From UBA1672 sp963977495 (lineage in GTDB: Bacteria; Pseudomonadota; Alphaproteobacteria; Micavibrionales; Micavibrionaceae): a stretch of 64,000 nucleotides of DNA. Each line of letters opens with the position of its first letter. Positions within the stretch are counted from its first letter, which is position 1. The stretch covers positions 1,178,001 to 1,242,000 of the forward strand of contig CAXBOT010000001.1 in assembly GCA_963977495.1 (NCBI GenBank), read 5' to 3'. Below the pieces are notes generated by a model. The model saw only the letters and a list, made by a program, of their open reading frames with translations. It did no database searches and had not been told where the DNA came from. This document shows positions 8,390 through 16,989 of this stretch, piece by piece. The position numbers and the translations under genes were made by a program.

Positions 8390-8886
8390 CAACAGAACAA
8401 CAAAAGCCCGAACAACCGCAGGCACACCAGACCAAGCTTCTGTCACGTGATACAAACACGGCGATCAAAGATGTCATGGATACCATCACCGCATTGGGAA
8501 AGGTTTATTCGGAAGAAACCGAAGCCTTGAAAAAAACCGACTCCCAGAAATTCATGGATTTACAGAGCAAGAAAATTGCCAATGCCCACGAATATCAATC
8601 AGTTATGGCACAAATGATTGCGCGTAAAAACGAATTAAAAACCGCCGATCCAGCAACAAAAGATCGTTTGAAAAAGCTGCATGAGAATTTTGCCGAAATT
8701 TCGCAAGAAAATTTACGCGCCATTGAGCGCATGCAACGCACAACCGAACGATTGGGCAACACCATACGCAGCGCCGCCATTAAAGCAGCACAGCACCAAC
8801 GCGGTTATAGCTATAGCGAAACCGGATCAATCCCGAATACATCACGCAAAAAGGCCGTATCGTCGGGCTTAAGCGAAACCGTATAG
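8386..8886 (+). CDS. second FlgN-like coiled-coil protein
   Basis: This 166-residue protein has the same layout as its upstream neighbour: a short polar N-terminus, a central helical region (about 20-135) and a polar tail. Both begin with a conserved-looking turn (LAKDVNQAVRQL upstream, LSRDTNTAIKDV here), suggesting the pair arose by tandem duplication. It may be a FlgN-type chaperone. It overlaps the preceding gene by four bases and precedes fliK by 49 bases. No specific function can be read from sequence. Confidence 0.55.
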   Translation: MTTEQQKPEQPQAHQTKLLSRDTNTAIKDVMDTITALGKVYSEETEALKKTDSQKFMDLQSKKIANAHEYQSVMAQMIARKNELKTADPATKDRLKKLHENFAEISQENLRAIERMQRTTERLGNTIRSAAIKAAQHQRGYSYSETGSIPNTSRKKAVSSGLSETV

Positions 8887-8935
8887 GGCGCAACATTGTG
8901 GCAATGGAATATGTTTTGGAAAGGATGAAATAAGC

Positions 8936-10534
8936 ATGAGTTTCGAGTTTTTTACAACGCAGCAAAATTACGTCAATCAAAACGGTACGTCTTCACAGAT
9001 CGGTGCCAAGCATACGGCTGCGCTTAAAAAAGACACGTTAGAACCTTTCAAAGCCACCAAATCCGCAACGAAAAACGACCACACATCAGAAGATAAGAAG
9101 CAATTCTCTGATTTTCTGGATTCGCTCAAACAGGCGAAAAGCAAAGGGGCAACCGCCCAAGTTGCCGCGCAGGACAAAACAGGCGCGAACATTTCTGCCT
9201 TCCAAACAAATCAAAGTGCGACCGAAGTTTCGGAATTTGCCGCCAAAACCAGTGACCTGCCCACCGCGTCACTGAGCTTATTAAGCGAAAAACTTCAAAC
9301 CTTGATTGATCAACAAGCCAGAAAAGGCAATGAACCAACCGCAGGGCTTATTCAAACGCTTGACGGTGAAACTGCCGAAGGTGACGCAGATGCCAAGGCG
9401 CTACGTGGCTTATTAAGCGCGCTTATTACAAAAATTCTGGGCAAAGCCCCTGCCGCTGAGGGGACAGATGACACTGCTGCTGCCGATGTCACAGCGCAAC
9501 CCGCCACAACAGACGAAGATAATCTTTTGACCTTGCTGGGCGGCCTTAGTCCGCAGCAAATAACCGATTTAAAGGCACAAATTGATACCTTCCTGACAGG
9601 TCAACTCAGCAGTGAAGATGAAGCCGCGCTGGCCGCGCTTATCAATCAGTTCTACCCCCTCGCCCGCACCGATAGCGCACCGGAGAAAAAATCCGAAGCC
9701 GGCACAACCGCCAGCACCATCGCCGATAATGTTTTGAAAACCGATCTGCGCGCCAATGAAAACACCGCGCAAAAGGGGCAAGAACAACCACAGAACAAGG
9801 CACAAACACGCTATGACGCACGTTATGATGCAACTCAAACCCCACAAAGCCATGATGATGGCGGCAAAAGCTTTGATGCGGCGATGAAAGCCGCCGATGG
9901 TAAAGATGCGGCCTCCCCTGCTCCGAAAAATGCTGACGGGCAACAAACTGCGGGGCAGCGCTTCCTTCAAACTGTGGCAACGACAGCAACATCAAGCAGC
10001 CTTGACGGCACATTGTCGCAAAATGCTTTGTCTGCAACGACAAGTTCGCCAACAACCATGCAAAACGCACTGACCAACATCACAACGCAAGCGCAAAGCG
10101 CAGGCCAAAACCACCCCGCAACGCAAATGGTTTCAGTGACCATTCAAAAGGCCATCAAAACGGGCGATGATACCAATATCAAACTGCGCCTTGATCCGCC
10201 GGATTTAGGACGCGTCGAAGTTAAAATGAGCATCGATAAAGACAGTAAAACAAAAATCGTTCTGACGGCTGAGAAACCCGAAACATTTTTAATGCTGCAA
10301 CGCGATTCCCAAGCCCTGCACCGCGCCCTTGTTAATGCGGGTATAGATGGCGGTGACATTAGTTTTGAAATGGCGAGTGACAGCCATGATTTTAATCAGG
10401 AACAAAGCGGCGGGAACGGCGGACGCGGTGGCTCAGGCAAAGATGCGGCTGGTGATGAACATATTATACAAAGCACGATGGATTGGCATGTAGATCCCGA
10501 CACAGGAAGAATGCGTTACAACGCACTGATATAG
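8936..10534 (+). CDS. fliK: flagellar hook-length control protein FliK
   Basis: This 532-residue secreted ruler protein sets hook length and switches export specificity. The long N-terminal part is low-complexity, rich in Ala, Thr, Gln and Asp, as expected for FliK. The C-terminal hook-length domain (about 417-480) carries LRLDPPDLGRVEVKMS and a following helix-strand unit. It is followed closely by the hook cap gene flgD and hook gene flgE, its functional partners. AAGGATG precedes the ATG. Confidence 0.88.
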   Translation: MSFEFFTTQQNYVNQNGTSSQIGAKHTAALKKDTLEPFKATKSATKNDHTSEDKKQFSDFLDSLKQAKSKGATAQVAAQDKTGANISAFQTNQSATEVSEFAAKTSDLPTASLSLLSEKLQTLIDQQARKGNEPTAGLIQTLDGETAEGDADAKALRGLLSALITKILGKAPAAEGTDDTAAADVTAQPATTDEDNLLTLLGGLSPQQITDLKAQIDTFLTGQLSSEDEAALAALINQFYPLARTDSAPEKKSEAGTTASTIADNVLKTDLRANENTAQKGQEQPQNKAQTRYDARYDATQTPQSHDDGGKSFDAAMKAADGKDAASPAPKNADGQQTAGQRFLQTVATTATSSSLDGTLSQNALSATTSSPTTMQNALTNITTQAQSAGQNHPATQMVSVTIQKAIKTGDDTNIKLRLDPPDLGRVEVKMSIDKDSKTKIVLTAEKPETFLMLQRDSQALHRALVNAGIDGGDISFEMASDSHDFNQEQSGGNGGRGGSGKDAAGDEHIIQSTMDWHVDPDTGRMRYNALI

Positions 10535-10548
10535 AAAGAGAGTAAGTT

Positions 10549-11271
10549 ATGGCAAGCGACGTTACAATTAATAACGCACTGGATTATTCCCAGAATTCGG
10601 CAAACTCCAATGCCCAGTTGGCGGCGGATTTTGATGATTTCCTCGTCTTACTGACGACGCAATTACAAAATCAAGACCCCCTTGATCCCGCAGATTCGAC
10701 CGAGTTCACGAACCAACTCGTATCATTTGCAGGCGTTGAACAGCAGATTAACACAAACCAAAGACTGGAAAGCCTTGTATCACTCGGGCTTGGGACATCG
10801 TTCTCATCCTCTTTGAATTATGTCGGTAAAGATGTCAGCTATTTAAGCTCCGAAGCTTATTTTAACGGTCAAACCCCGATCAAAATGGATTACGCCATTG
10901 ACGGCACCGCGGCAGAGACAACAATCAATATCCTCGATGAAGACGGCACACTTGTTTACTCCGAGAAAATCGACGGCAATCAGTCTGTTCAAAAGTTTGT
11001 ATGGGATGGCAAGGATAAAAACGGCGTGTCGCAACCTGTGGGAACATATGAAATCAGGGTCGATGCATTGGACGGCGAAAATCAGGCTCTGAACACAACA
11101 ACGGTTGTATCCGGCCATGTCAGCGGCGTTGAAACCCAAAACGGCACAACATACCTGTTGGTTGGCGAACGCGCCGTGTCTGTCGGTAATGTCATCAACG
11201 TGAAAGAAGCAGCCACCGCGCCACAATCAACAGGCGGCAATGAAACAGAAGGCGGCGAAGACAGCGCATAA
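10549..11271 (+). CDS. flgD: flagellar hook capping protein FlgD
   Basis: This 240-residue hook cap scaffolds FlgE polymerisation. The N-terminal FlgD signature is clear (FDDFLVLLTTQLQNQDPLDP, residues about 29-48, followed by DSTEFTNQLVSFAGVEQQ). A central FlgD Ig-like/Tudor domain follows (about 85-205). The C-terminal Gly/Glu tail is short. It lies 15 bases after fliK with a good ribosome binding site (GAAAGAGAG). Confidence 0.93.
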   Translation: MASDVTINNALDYSQNSANSNAQLAADFDDFLVLLTTQLQNQDPLDPADSTEFTNQLVSFAGVEQQINTNQRLESLVSLGLGTSFSSSLNYVGKDVSYLSSEAYFNGQTPIKMDYAIDGTAAETTINILDEDGTLVYSEKIDGNQSVQKFVWDGKDKNGVSQPVGTYEIRVDALDGENQALNTTTVVSGHVSGVETQNGTTYLLVGERAVSVGNVINVKEAATAPQSTGGNETEGGEDSA

Positions 11272-11328
11272 CACATTAGAAACAGCAAAAGAACAATTGA
11301 AATTTAAAGCGTAAGAAGGAGAAAGATT

Positions 11329-13074
11329 ATGGGATTATTTGGAGCATTATTTACAGGTGTGTCGGCACTGACCGCCCAATCACAGAACACAGCGATTATT
11401 GCAAACAACATCGCGAACATTAACACGACAGGGTTTAAGCGCTCAGAAGCGTCCTTCTACTCTCTGGTCACAACGCAGGGCAATACAAGCCGCTATTCCC
11501 CCGGTACGGTAACAGCCAACCGCCTGCAACGCGTCACAGAGCAAGGCTCTATCACACAATCCGCATCCAGTACCGATGCCTCGATTTCAGGGAATGGATT
11601 CTTCGCGGTTAAAAGAGACTCAGATGATTCCGCACTGACTGAATATCTTTACACACGAAACGGACAATTCAGCGAAGATTCCCAAGGGTTCCTTAGAAAC
11701 TCTGCCGGTTTCTATCTTTATGGCTGGCCGATCGACCAATCAGGAAACCTACCGTCGAACCAAGGGGACTTAACCTCTCTTGTTCCGATTGACGTTGCCT
11801 TTTTGGGTGGTCTGACACGACCAACAAACACCGCCGAGCTTTCAGTAAACCTCGACTCGGCTGAAACAGATACAATGCTCAGCAATATCGGCACATCACC
11901 GGTGGACTTCACACGCGGATTGACTGTTTTCGATACATTGGGTAACGCGCAAGCGATCAGCTTCGAGTTCACAAAAACATACGGCCCGCAAGCCACACAG
12001 GCCAGCACACGCACAACGCTGACCTCCACCGATGAAATGGTCAATGATCTTGGCCTAACCAACGGTGACCAGTTCACAATCGATGTTGATGGCGGCGGCG
12101 TGCGCACATATCAAGTCAGCGGAACCGATGGCGCTGCGCTCCCTGTTGGTGTGGATGTCATGGTATATGACATTGGCGATCTGGTTGACGATATCAACGC
12201 AAACGTACCAAACCTATCAGCATTCCTCGGCAATAACGGCGAGATAGTACTGCAACATGATCAGTTTATTTTGGGGACAGAAAACTTTACGATTGCTGAT
12301 GTTGGTGCAGGTACTGCACTGGCGGCGCTTGGCTTTACACCAGGTACATCCACATCGGATAACTTATCCGGCGGTACACTTGATAACGGTTTACCAACGG
12401 ATACCCCCCCTTATAGCAGCGGCGAATTCCCGACGATCCAATCCCTGCCCGGCGCGCCAAACTATAATGCACGCGGTTGGTGGAATGTCACCATTCGTGA
12501 CCCGAGCAACAATCAATTGACCAGCGGTCTGCTGAACTTTAATGGGGACGGAACCATTAACGCGCTGTCCGATATTGATGGCAATATTGACATTGAACTC
12601 AACCAAATCGACTGGAATAACGGATCTGAGCTACAAAACATCTCTGTCGATGTCGAACGTTTCAGCCAGTTCTCAAGCGATTACACCGTTTTATTCTCTG
12701 ATCAGGATGGCGCAGAGCTTGGTTTACGTACAGGTATTGAAATCGATAGAGAAGGCTTTGTTATTGCCCAGTTCTCGAACGGCGCAAGCTCGGTTTTGTA
12801 TAAATTACCGCTGGTAACATTCGCCAACGCCAATGGTTTGAGCGAAGTATCAGGGACGGCCTATACCGAAAGCGAAAACTCCGGTGAGGAGAACTTACGC
12901 GAAGCAGGCACCGGCGGCGCCGGATTCATCGAACCCTCAACACTTGAAAATTCAAATGTTGATCTGGCCGATGAATTTGCCCTTCTGATTGTCGCGCAAC
13001 GCGCCTATTCCGCAGGAACAAAGGTTATCACCACAGTTGACCAAATGACGCAGGAGCTTTTGCAACTCAGATAA
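11329..13074 (+). CDS. flgE: flagellar hook protein FlgE
   Basis: This is the structural subunit of the hook, 581 residues, longer than the roughly 400 residues of enteric FlgE, as in other alphaproteobacteria. The N-terminal rod/hook motif (NNIANINTTGFKRSEA) and C-terminal ENSNVDLADEFALLIVAQRA are diagnostic. The extra length is in surface domains between about 160 and 440. AGAAGGAG precedes the ATG. A hairpin terminator follows at 13189. Confidence 0.95.
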   Translation: MGLFGALFTGVSALTAQSQNTAIIANNIANINTTGFKRSEASFYSLVTTQGNTSRYSPGTVTANRLQRVTEQGSITQSASSTDASISGNGFFAVKRDSDDSALTEYLYTRNGQFSEDSQGFLRNSAGFYLYGWPIDQSGNLPSNQGDLTSLVPIDVAFLGGLTRPTNTAELSVNLDSAETDTMLSNIGTSPVDFTRGLTVFDTLGNAQAISFEFTKTYGPQATQASTRTTLTSTDEMVNDLGLTNGDQFTIDVDGGGVRTYQVSGTDGAALPVGVDVMVYDIGDLVDDINANVPNLSAFLGNNGEIVLQHDQFILGTENFTIADVGAGTALAALGFTPGTSTSDNLSGGTLDNGLPTDTPPYSSGEFPTIQSLPGAPNYNARGWWNVTIRDPSNNQLTSGLLNFNGDGTINALSDIDGNIDIELNQIDWNNGSELQNISVDVERFSQFSSDYTVLFSDQDGAELGLRTGIEIDREGFVIAQFSNGASSVLYKLPLVTFANANGLSEVSGTAYTESENSGEENLREAGTGGAGFIEPSTLENSNVDLADEFALLIVAQRAYSAGTKVITTVDQMTQELLQLR

Positions 13075-13188
13075 CTTAACGTTTAAGGATATTGGGTTTT
13101 AGGACGTGCTACCCGCATCCCTAACCCCTAACGCTCAGTATCCGTATTATTGTGAGGCCTTCGTACAGAAGTGTGGGGTTCACAATTC

Positions 13189-13238
13189 GGGTGTATCCGG
13201 TCTAATTGCAGAAGCAATAACCGGTGCACCCTTTTTTT
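13189..13238 (+). terminator. rho-independent terminator after flgE
   Basis: GGGTG and CCGGT (13189-13201) pair with ACCGG and CACCC (13220-13231), enclosing a small inner stem (ATTGC/GCAAT), then seven T. It ends the fliK-flgD-flgE run and separates it from the flagellin gene. Confidence 0.75.
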
Positions 13239-13326
13239 ATGTCACAGCGTCATTTAGGAGCGCTCAAAAGGACTTTCAGGCTTAAAAATGCCATACACAA
13301 CATTTTTATACGTATTTTAAATTAGT

Positions 13327-13356
13327 TTAACGTTTTGTTAAATCTTGTGATACTAT
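13327..13356 (+). promoter_or_regulatory. CtrA box and -10 element for flagellin
   Basis: TTAA-N7-TTAA (13327-13341), the full CtrA recognition sequence, overlaps the -35 position of a TACTAT -10 box (13351-13356), the typical geometry of CtrA-activated promoters. Transcription would start near 13363, about 54 bases before the flagellin ATG. This and the flgE terminator are the only signals in the 342-base gap 13075-13416. Confidence 0.6.
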
Positions 13357-13416
13357 GATAGAGTATAAAGCTGAAATAGGATTTTTCAGTGTTACAACCT
13401 AGGAAAGGAACTAACT

Positions 13417-15111
13417 ATGTCTTCAGATATCGTGTTGACCTCTGCTTTACGAAGCAATCTACTCTCTCTCCAGAACACTCAACGCTTGATCGACCAGACA
13501 CAACTGCGTTTGGCAACAGGCCTAAAAGTGAACTCTGCATTGGACAATCCGTCCAACTTCTTCGCAGCACAAAGCCTTGATAACCGTGCAGGTGACCTTA
13601 CAAGACTTCTTGATGGTATTTCACAATCCATCAGAACAATTGAAGAAGCCGATAACGGTATTACCGCTCTAACAAACCTCGTAGAGCAGGCCGAGTCCGT
13701 TGCTATTGAAGCTCAATCCGAAGCAAGAACCGCAGAAGGTTTCGCGCTTATTCGTGGTACAGAAGACCTTCGTGGTGTAAACCTGACCTCTGATTTGGCC
13801 GAATTTGCCGGTGGTGAAAGCTTCTCAATCATCGTTGAGGAAGCTGATGGTTCAGCCACAGCAAACCCAACATTAACCAATCCTGCTGCAACCGTAACAT
13901 TGGCTGCGAATGACACAATCGACAATATTGTGGCTCAGATTAACTCTGACACAAACAACACCGATTTAATTCGCGCAAGTGTAACATCAAGTGGTCAATT
14001 ACAAATTGAATCGCTTGTTGATGGCGCCGCAATCCGCATCCAAGACTCCGCCGACTCAGGCGCAGGTGGTACGGAATTTGACCTCGCTGGCTTCACAGCC
14101 ATCGGTCTTGGTGACTTTGTTCAGGCCGAAAACAACGATGCCGGTGGTGCAGCCGCTATTCGTTACGGCGGAACAGCCATCGCTGGTAGCACAATCAAAT
14201 CAAACCGCGCTGCATTGGCCTCTCAGGTCAACGGAAACTACGTGTCTTCTGCAACATTGAATGATGCTGGCTTCCTGACAACTGGTGCATCCGGTACACC
14301 TGAACTGCGCATCCGTATCAATGCTGATGACACATCCAGTGCGAACATTGATGTTGACCAAGGAACAACCATTCAGGAATTGATTGATAATATCAACAAT
14401 GACTCAAGCGTTGGCTCACTTGTAACAGCATCTTTCAATACAGATACTGGTGAACTTGAGCTACAAGGTGCAGACGGTGTTGGTACACTGGAAATCGAAT
14501 ATGAAGATTTGACAGGTACTGCAAACCCGAACTTCGCTTTTGGTACAAACTCTGGTGACGGTGCCATTGGTACAGCCAGTGATGTTGTGTCCGAACGCTT
14601 CACTTTTGTTGGAACAAGTGTTGATCTCGAACAATTCGAATCAGACTATAACAACATCAGAGAGCAAATCGACAATATCGTTGAGGATGCGGAATATCGT
14701 GGTGTAAACCTTCTTGGTGGCGACGATCTGATCACATTCTTTAACGAAGATCGTAACAACTCCCTCACCACGCAGGGTGTCGACTTCTCCTCGAATGGTT
14801 TGGGTATCAGCGAAGGGTCTTTCACAACCTCAGCATCCATCCAGTTGTCTATCGATGACATCCGCTCTGCATTGAGCAGCGTTAGAAACTTTGGTTCCTC
14901 TATTGCGAACGACTTGTCTATCATTCAGACACGTCAGGACTTCACAGAGAAAACCATTGATACACTCAGTGCCGGTTCGGATGACTTGACTGTTGCAGAC
15001 CAAAACGAAGAAGGTGCGAACCTACTGGCCTTGCAGACACGTCAAACATTGGGTGTTACATCCTTGTCATTGGCTTCACAGTCACAACAGGCCGTTCTTC
15101 GACTATTCTAA
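13417..15111 (+). CDS. fliC: flagellin
   Basis: This filament subunit of 564 residues is large for an alphaproteobacterial flagellin. The N-terminal D0/D1 region (1-140) has LRSNLLSLQNTQRLIDQTQL and LATGLKVNSALDNPSNFFAA. The C-terminal D1/D0 region (about 480-564) ends in SLASQSQQAVLRLF. The insert between them contains flagellin-hook-IN-like strands (TIDNIVAQINSD and a second unit TIQELIDNINND). AGGAAAGGA precedes the ATG. A CtrA box lies upstream, and flbT and flaF, which control flagellin translation and secretion in related bacteria, follow. Confidence 0.95.
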   Translation: MSSDIVLTSALRSNLLSLQNTQRLIDQTQLRLATGLKVNSALDNPSNFFAAQSLDNRAGDLTRLLDGISQSIRTIEEADNGITALTNLVEQAESVAIEAQSEARTAEGFALIRGTEDLRGVNLTSDLAEFAGGESFSIIVEEADGSATANPTLTNPAATVTLAANDTIDNIVAQINSDTNNTDLIRASVTSSGQLQIESLVDGAAIRIQDSADSGAGGTEFDLAGFTAIGLGDFVQAENNDAGGAAAIRYGGTAIAGSTIKSNRAALASQVNGNYVSSATLNDAGFLTTGASGTPELRIRINADDTSSANIDVDQGTTIQELIDNINNDSSVGSLVTASFNTDTGELELQGADGVGTLEIEYEDLTGTANPNFAFGTNSGDGAIGTASDVVSERFTFVGTSVDLEQFESDYNNIREQIDNIVEDAEYRGVNLLGGDDLITFFNEDRNNSLTTQGVDFSSNGLGISEGSFTTSASIQLSIDDIRSALSSVRNFGSSIANDLSIIQTRQDFTEKTIDTLSAGSDDLTVADQNEEGANLLALQTRQTLGVTSLSLASQSQQAVLRLF

Positions 15112-15148
15112 TAGCGATCAGAACGATACAATTATTCAAAGAAAAGCG

Positions 15149-15178
15149 GGCGGGAAAAGAAATTTTCCGCCTCTTTTT
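15149..15178 (+). terminator. rho-independent terminator after flagellin
   Basis: GGCGG-g-AAAA pairs with TTTTCCGCC, one bulged G and a four-base loop, followed by CTCTTTTT. It lies 38 bases past the flagellin stop and separates the highly expressed flagellin message from flbT. Confidence 0.8.
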
Positions 15179-15298
15179 ATGTCCGCATTTATATTCATCT
15201 GTGCGCCATGTTTTTAAATCTTCCTTTACCTCCTTTGCGTATGATAAGATATATTATACATTGTTCGCAGAAAGCGACCTTAAGAAAGGAAGAATTCC

Positions 15299-15688
15299 AT
15301 GGCTCTTGTTATCGACTTAAAACCCCAAGAAAAAATATTGATTGGCGAGGCTGTCATTACAAACAGCGCACACCGCACGCGTCTGCACATTGCAGGTGAC
15401 GCACCGATTATCCGCGAAAAAGACATCATGCGTGAGGAAGATGCCGACACGCCCTGTAAGAAAATCTATTTCCTTATTCAATGCATGTATATTTCCCGCA
15501 GTCCGAAGGAATATCACGATCGTTACTTTGAGCGCGTCAACGAGATACAAAAAGCATCACCGACCAGTTCAATTTTCTTTATGCAAATCAATGAACAAAT
15601 CATCTCCGGCGCGTACTACAAAGCAATGAAGCTCGCCCAACAACTTATCGAACATGAACGGGAACTCATTGAAAATGTCACACGATAA
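15299..15688 (+). CDS. flbT: flagellin mRNA regulator FlbT
   Basis: This 129-residue protein matches FlbT, which in Caulobacter binds the 5' leader of flagellin mRNA and limits its translation until the hook is finished. Visible family blocks are LKPQEKILIGEAVITN at the start, then YFLIQCMYISRSPKEYHDRY and FQ/ISGAYYKAMKLAQQL near the end. An AGAAAGGAAG site precedes the ATG. It overlaps flaF by 14 bases, so the two are cotranslated, and lies directly downstream of its presumed target. Confidence 0.9.
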   Translation: MALVIDLKPQEKILIGEAVITNSAHRTRLHIAGDAPIIREKDIMREEDADTPCKKIYFLIQCMYISRSPKEYHDRYFERVNEIQKASPTSSIFFMQINEQIISGAYYKAMKLAQQLIEHERELIENVTR

Positions 15689-16142
15689 AAATAATCCCTA
15701 CGCAAAGGCGGCAGGTGCTTACGATACAAACGCACAGGCCAACGCCGGCACACAGCGCGAGCTGGAAGCCCGTGTCCTGCTCAAATCAAACCGCATGTTA
15801 CAACAACTCATAGACGGCTGGGACGAGCGCCCTAAAGACCTGCTGGAAGAAACATTAAAATATAATCGCCAGATATGGATGCTGTTTTATGACACGGCGC
15901 TGGAAAATAAAGACGGCGATCGCCCGAACGATTTACGCAGCAACATCGTCAATCTTGCAAACTTCATCTTCAAACGCGAGATGGAGATCATGGCCAAACC
16001 TGAGAAACAAAAGCTTGATATCCTTATAAGTATCAACCGCGAAATCTCCGCAGGTCTTATGATCAGTCAAGATGCGCAAGCCCCCGTACCGCAAACTGCG
16101 CAACAGGATACACATCCACAAAAAACAGATATTTCAGGCTAA
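15675..16142 (+). CDS. flaF: flagellar biosynthesis regulator FlaF
   Basis: This protein of about 155 residues is of the FlaF family, needed for flagellin synthesis or secretion and acting with or against FlbT. The NPYAKAAGAYD start, RELEARVLLK and the helix with YNRQIWMLFYDTAL and LANFIFKRE are family features. The start at 15675 gives the usual short N-terminus; another ATG 21 bases upstream would add seven residues. The last 25 residues are a polar Gln/Pro-rich tail. Confidence 0.88.
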   Translation: MSHDKNNPYAKAAGAYDTNAQANAGTQRELEARVLLKSNRMLQQLIDGWDERPKDLLEETLKYNRQIWMLFYDTALENKDGDRPNDLRSNIVNLANFIFKREMEIMAKPEKQKLDILISINREISAGLMISQDAQAPVPQTAQQDTHPQKTDISG

Positions 16143-16159
16143 AAAATTATTGTTTGAAA

Positions 16160-16639
16160 TTAAGCGAGAACGCTAACACCGGCAGATTGACTAACCTGCC
16201 CGGATTGTGCGCCCGTTGATAAGGCTGCAACAGCAATTTGTGGTGCCGGCAAAGATGTATTTGACGCTTGTGCCGATGTGACATCTTGTATGGTCACAAC
16301 ATCAGGCCCCTGCGAAGACGTCACATTATTGACAGGCTGTTGTCTGTTTTGTTGCAAATCTGCGCGCTCCTGAACATCATGCGCACGTCTGATCTGTGCC
16401 AGACGACTTTGCGTCGGGAATTGCTGCTGCACATCACCGGTTTCAGAGTCACGAATTTGCAAAACGGCTGTATCAAAGTCCAGATCAACCGAGATATAAG
16501 GCGACACAAAAGGCGCCTGAGGCACGTTTGGCGCACCTTCCGGCAATGGTGGCAAAGTCGCAGAAGCGGCGCTGGCCTGCAAGGCCACACCACGTGATGC
16601 TGCTACATTTGCTATCGTAGAATTTACCGCCTCAATCAT
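16160..16639 (-). CDS. FlaG-like protein
   Basis: This 159-residue protein has a compact central segment (about 46-76) with a hydrophobic strand, RDSETGDV and a QQQFP turn. That matches the core of FlaG proteins, whose short domain ends in a D-x-x-T-G-E-x-x-R-Q-I-P motif. The flanks are disordered, rich in Ala, Ser, Gln and Thr. FlaG affects filament length or stability in other bacteria. It is convergent with flaF and has its own sigma-70-type promoter. Similarity is limited to the core, so the call is moderate. Confidence 0.55.
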   Translation of the reverse strand: MIEAVNSTIANVAASRGVALQASAASATLPPLPEGAPNVPQAPFVSPYISVDLDFDTAVLQIRDSETGDVQQQFPTQSRLAQIRRAHDVQERADLQQNRQQPVNNVTSSQGPDVVTIQDVTSAQASNTSLPAPQIAVAALSTGAQSGQVSQSAGVSVLA

Positions 16640-16989
16640 GAGCGTAACCCTAACCTTTCTACATTTTCCGCCAGATCCTGAGAAAAACCCAGATACAAAC
16701 CTGACAGACTACCCTAGTATCATAATACATAATTATTACCATAAAGTCAAGAAAACCAAAGCTCTAAACGATTTAACCCCACGTTTCTGCCATTGTGTTT
16801 GCACACCTATGGATACACAAAAAATACATCATTATGATTTTTGTATTGGGATTTGCCAGAATACAAAAATTACAGTACGTTAAGCGGTGTATTTAAGACG
16901 AATCACCCCCTCGTCTTATATATAGTTTTTATGTTATACTGATCGTTACTCCTGCCTTCTATGGAGTTCTAACGTGATGTAAAAAGGTC
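16640..16989 (+). other. FlaG-like/fliF divergent intergenic region
   Basis: A 350-base AT-rich stretch. The minus strand holds a strong promoter for the FlaG-like gene (16722-16750). Toward fliF there is TATACT at 16935-16940 without a good -35 box, and two TTAA half-sites with a nine-base gap (16880-16896) that do not meet the CtrA spacing. An 81-codon frame here has no coding character. Confidence 0.5.
16722..16750 (-). promoter_or_regulatory. sigma-70-type promoter for FlaG-like gene
   Basis: Minus strand TTGACT, exactly 17 bases, TATTAT: five of six matches in each box. It ends 82 bases before the start codon at 16639. Confidence 0.6.

Noticed and set aside
13280..13296. GG ... GC pair before flagellin as sigma-54 promoter
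   Set aside because: The gap between GG and GC is nine bases instead of ten, and the CtrA box with -10 fits better.
16638..16883. 81-codon open frame between the FlaG-like gene and fliF
   Set aside because: It overlaps a strong promoter on the other strand, has biased composition and no ribosome binding site.
16880..16896. TTAA pair before fliF as CtrA box
   Set aside because: The half-sites are nine bases apart rather than seven.
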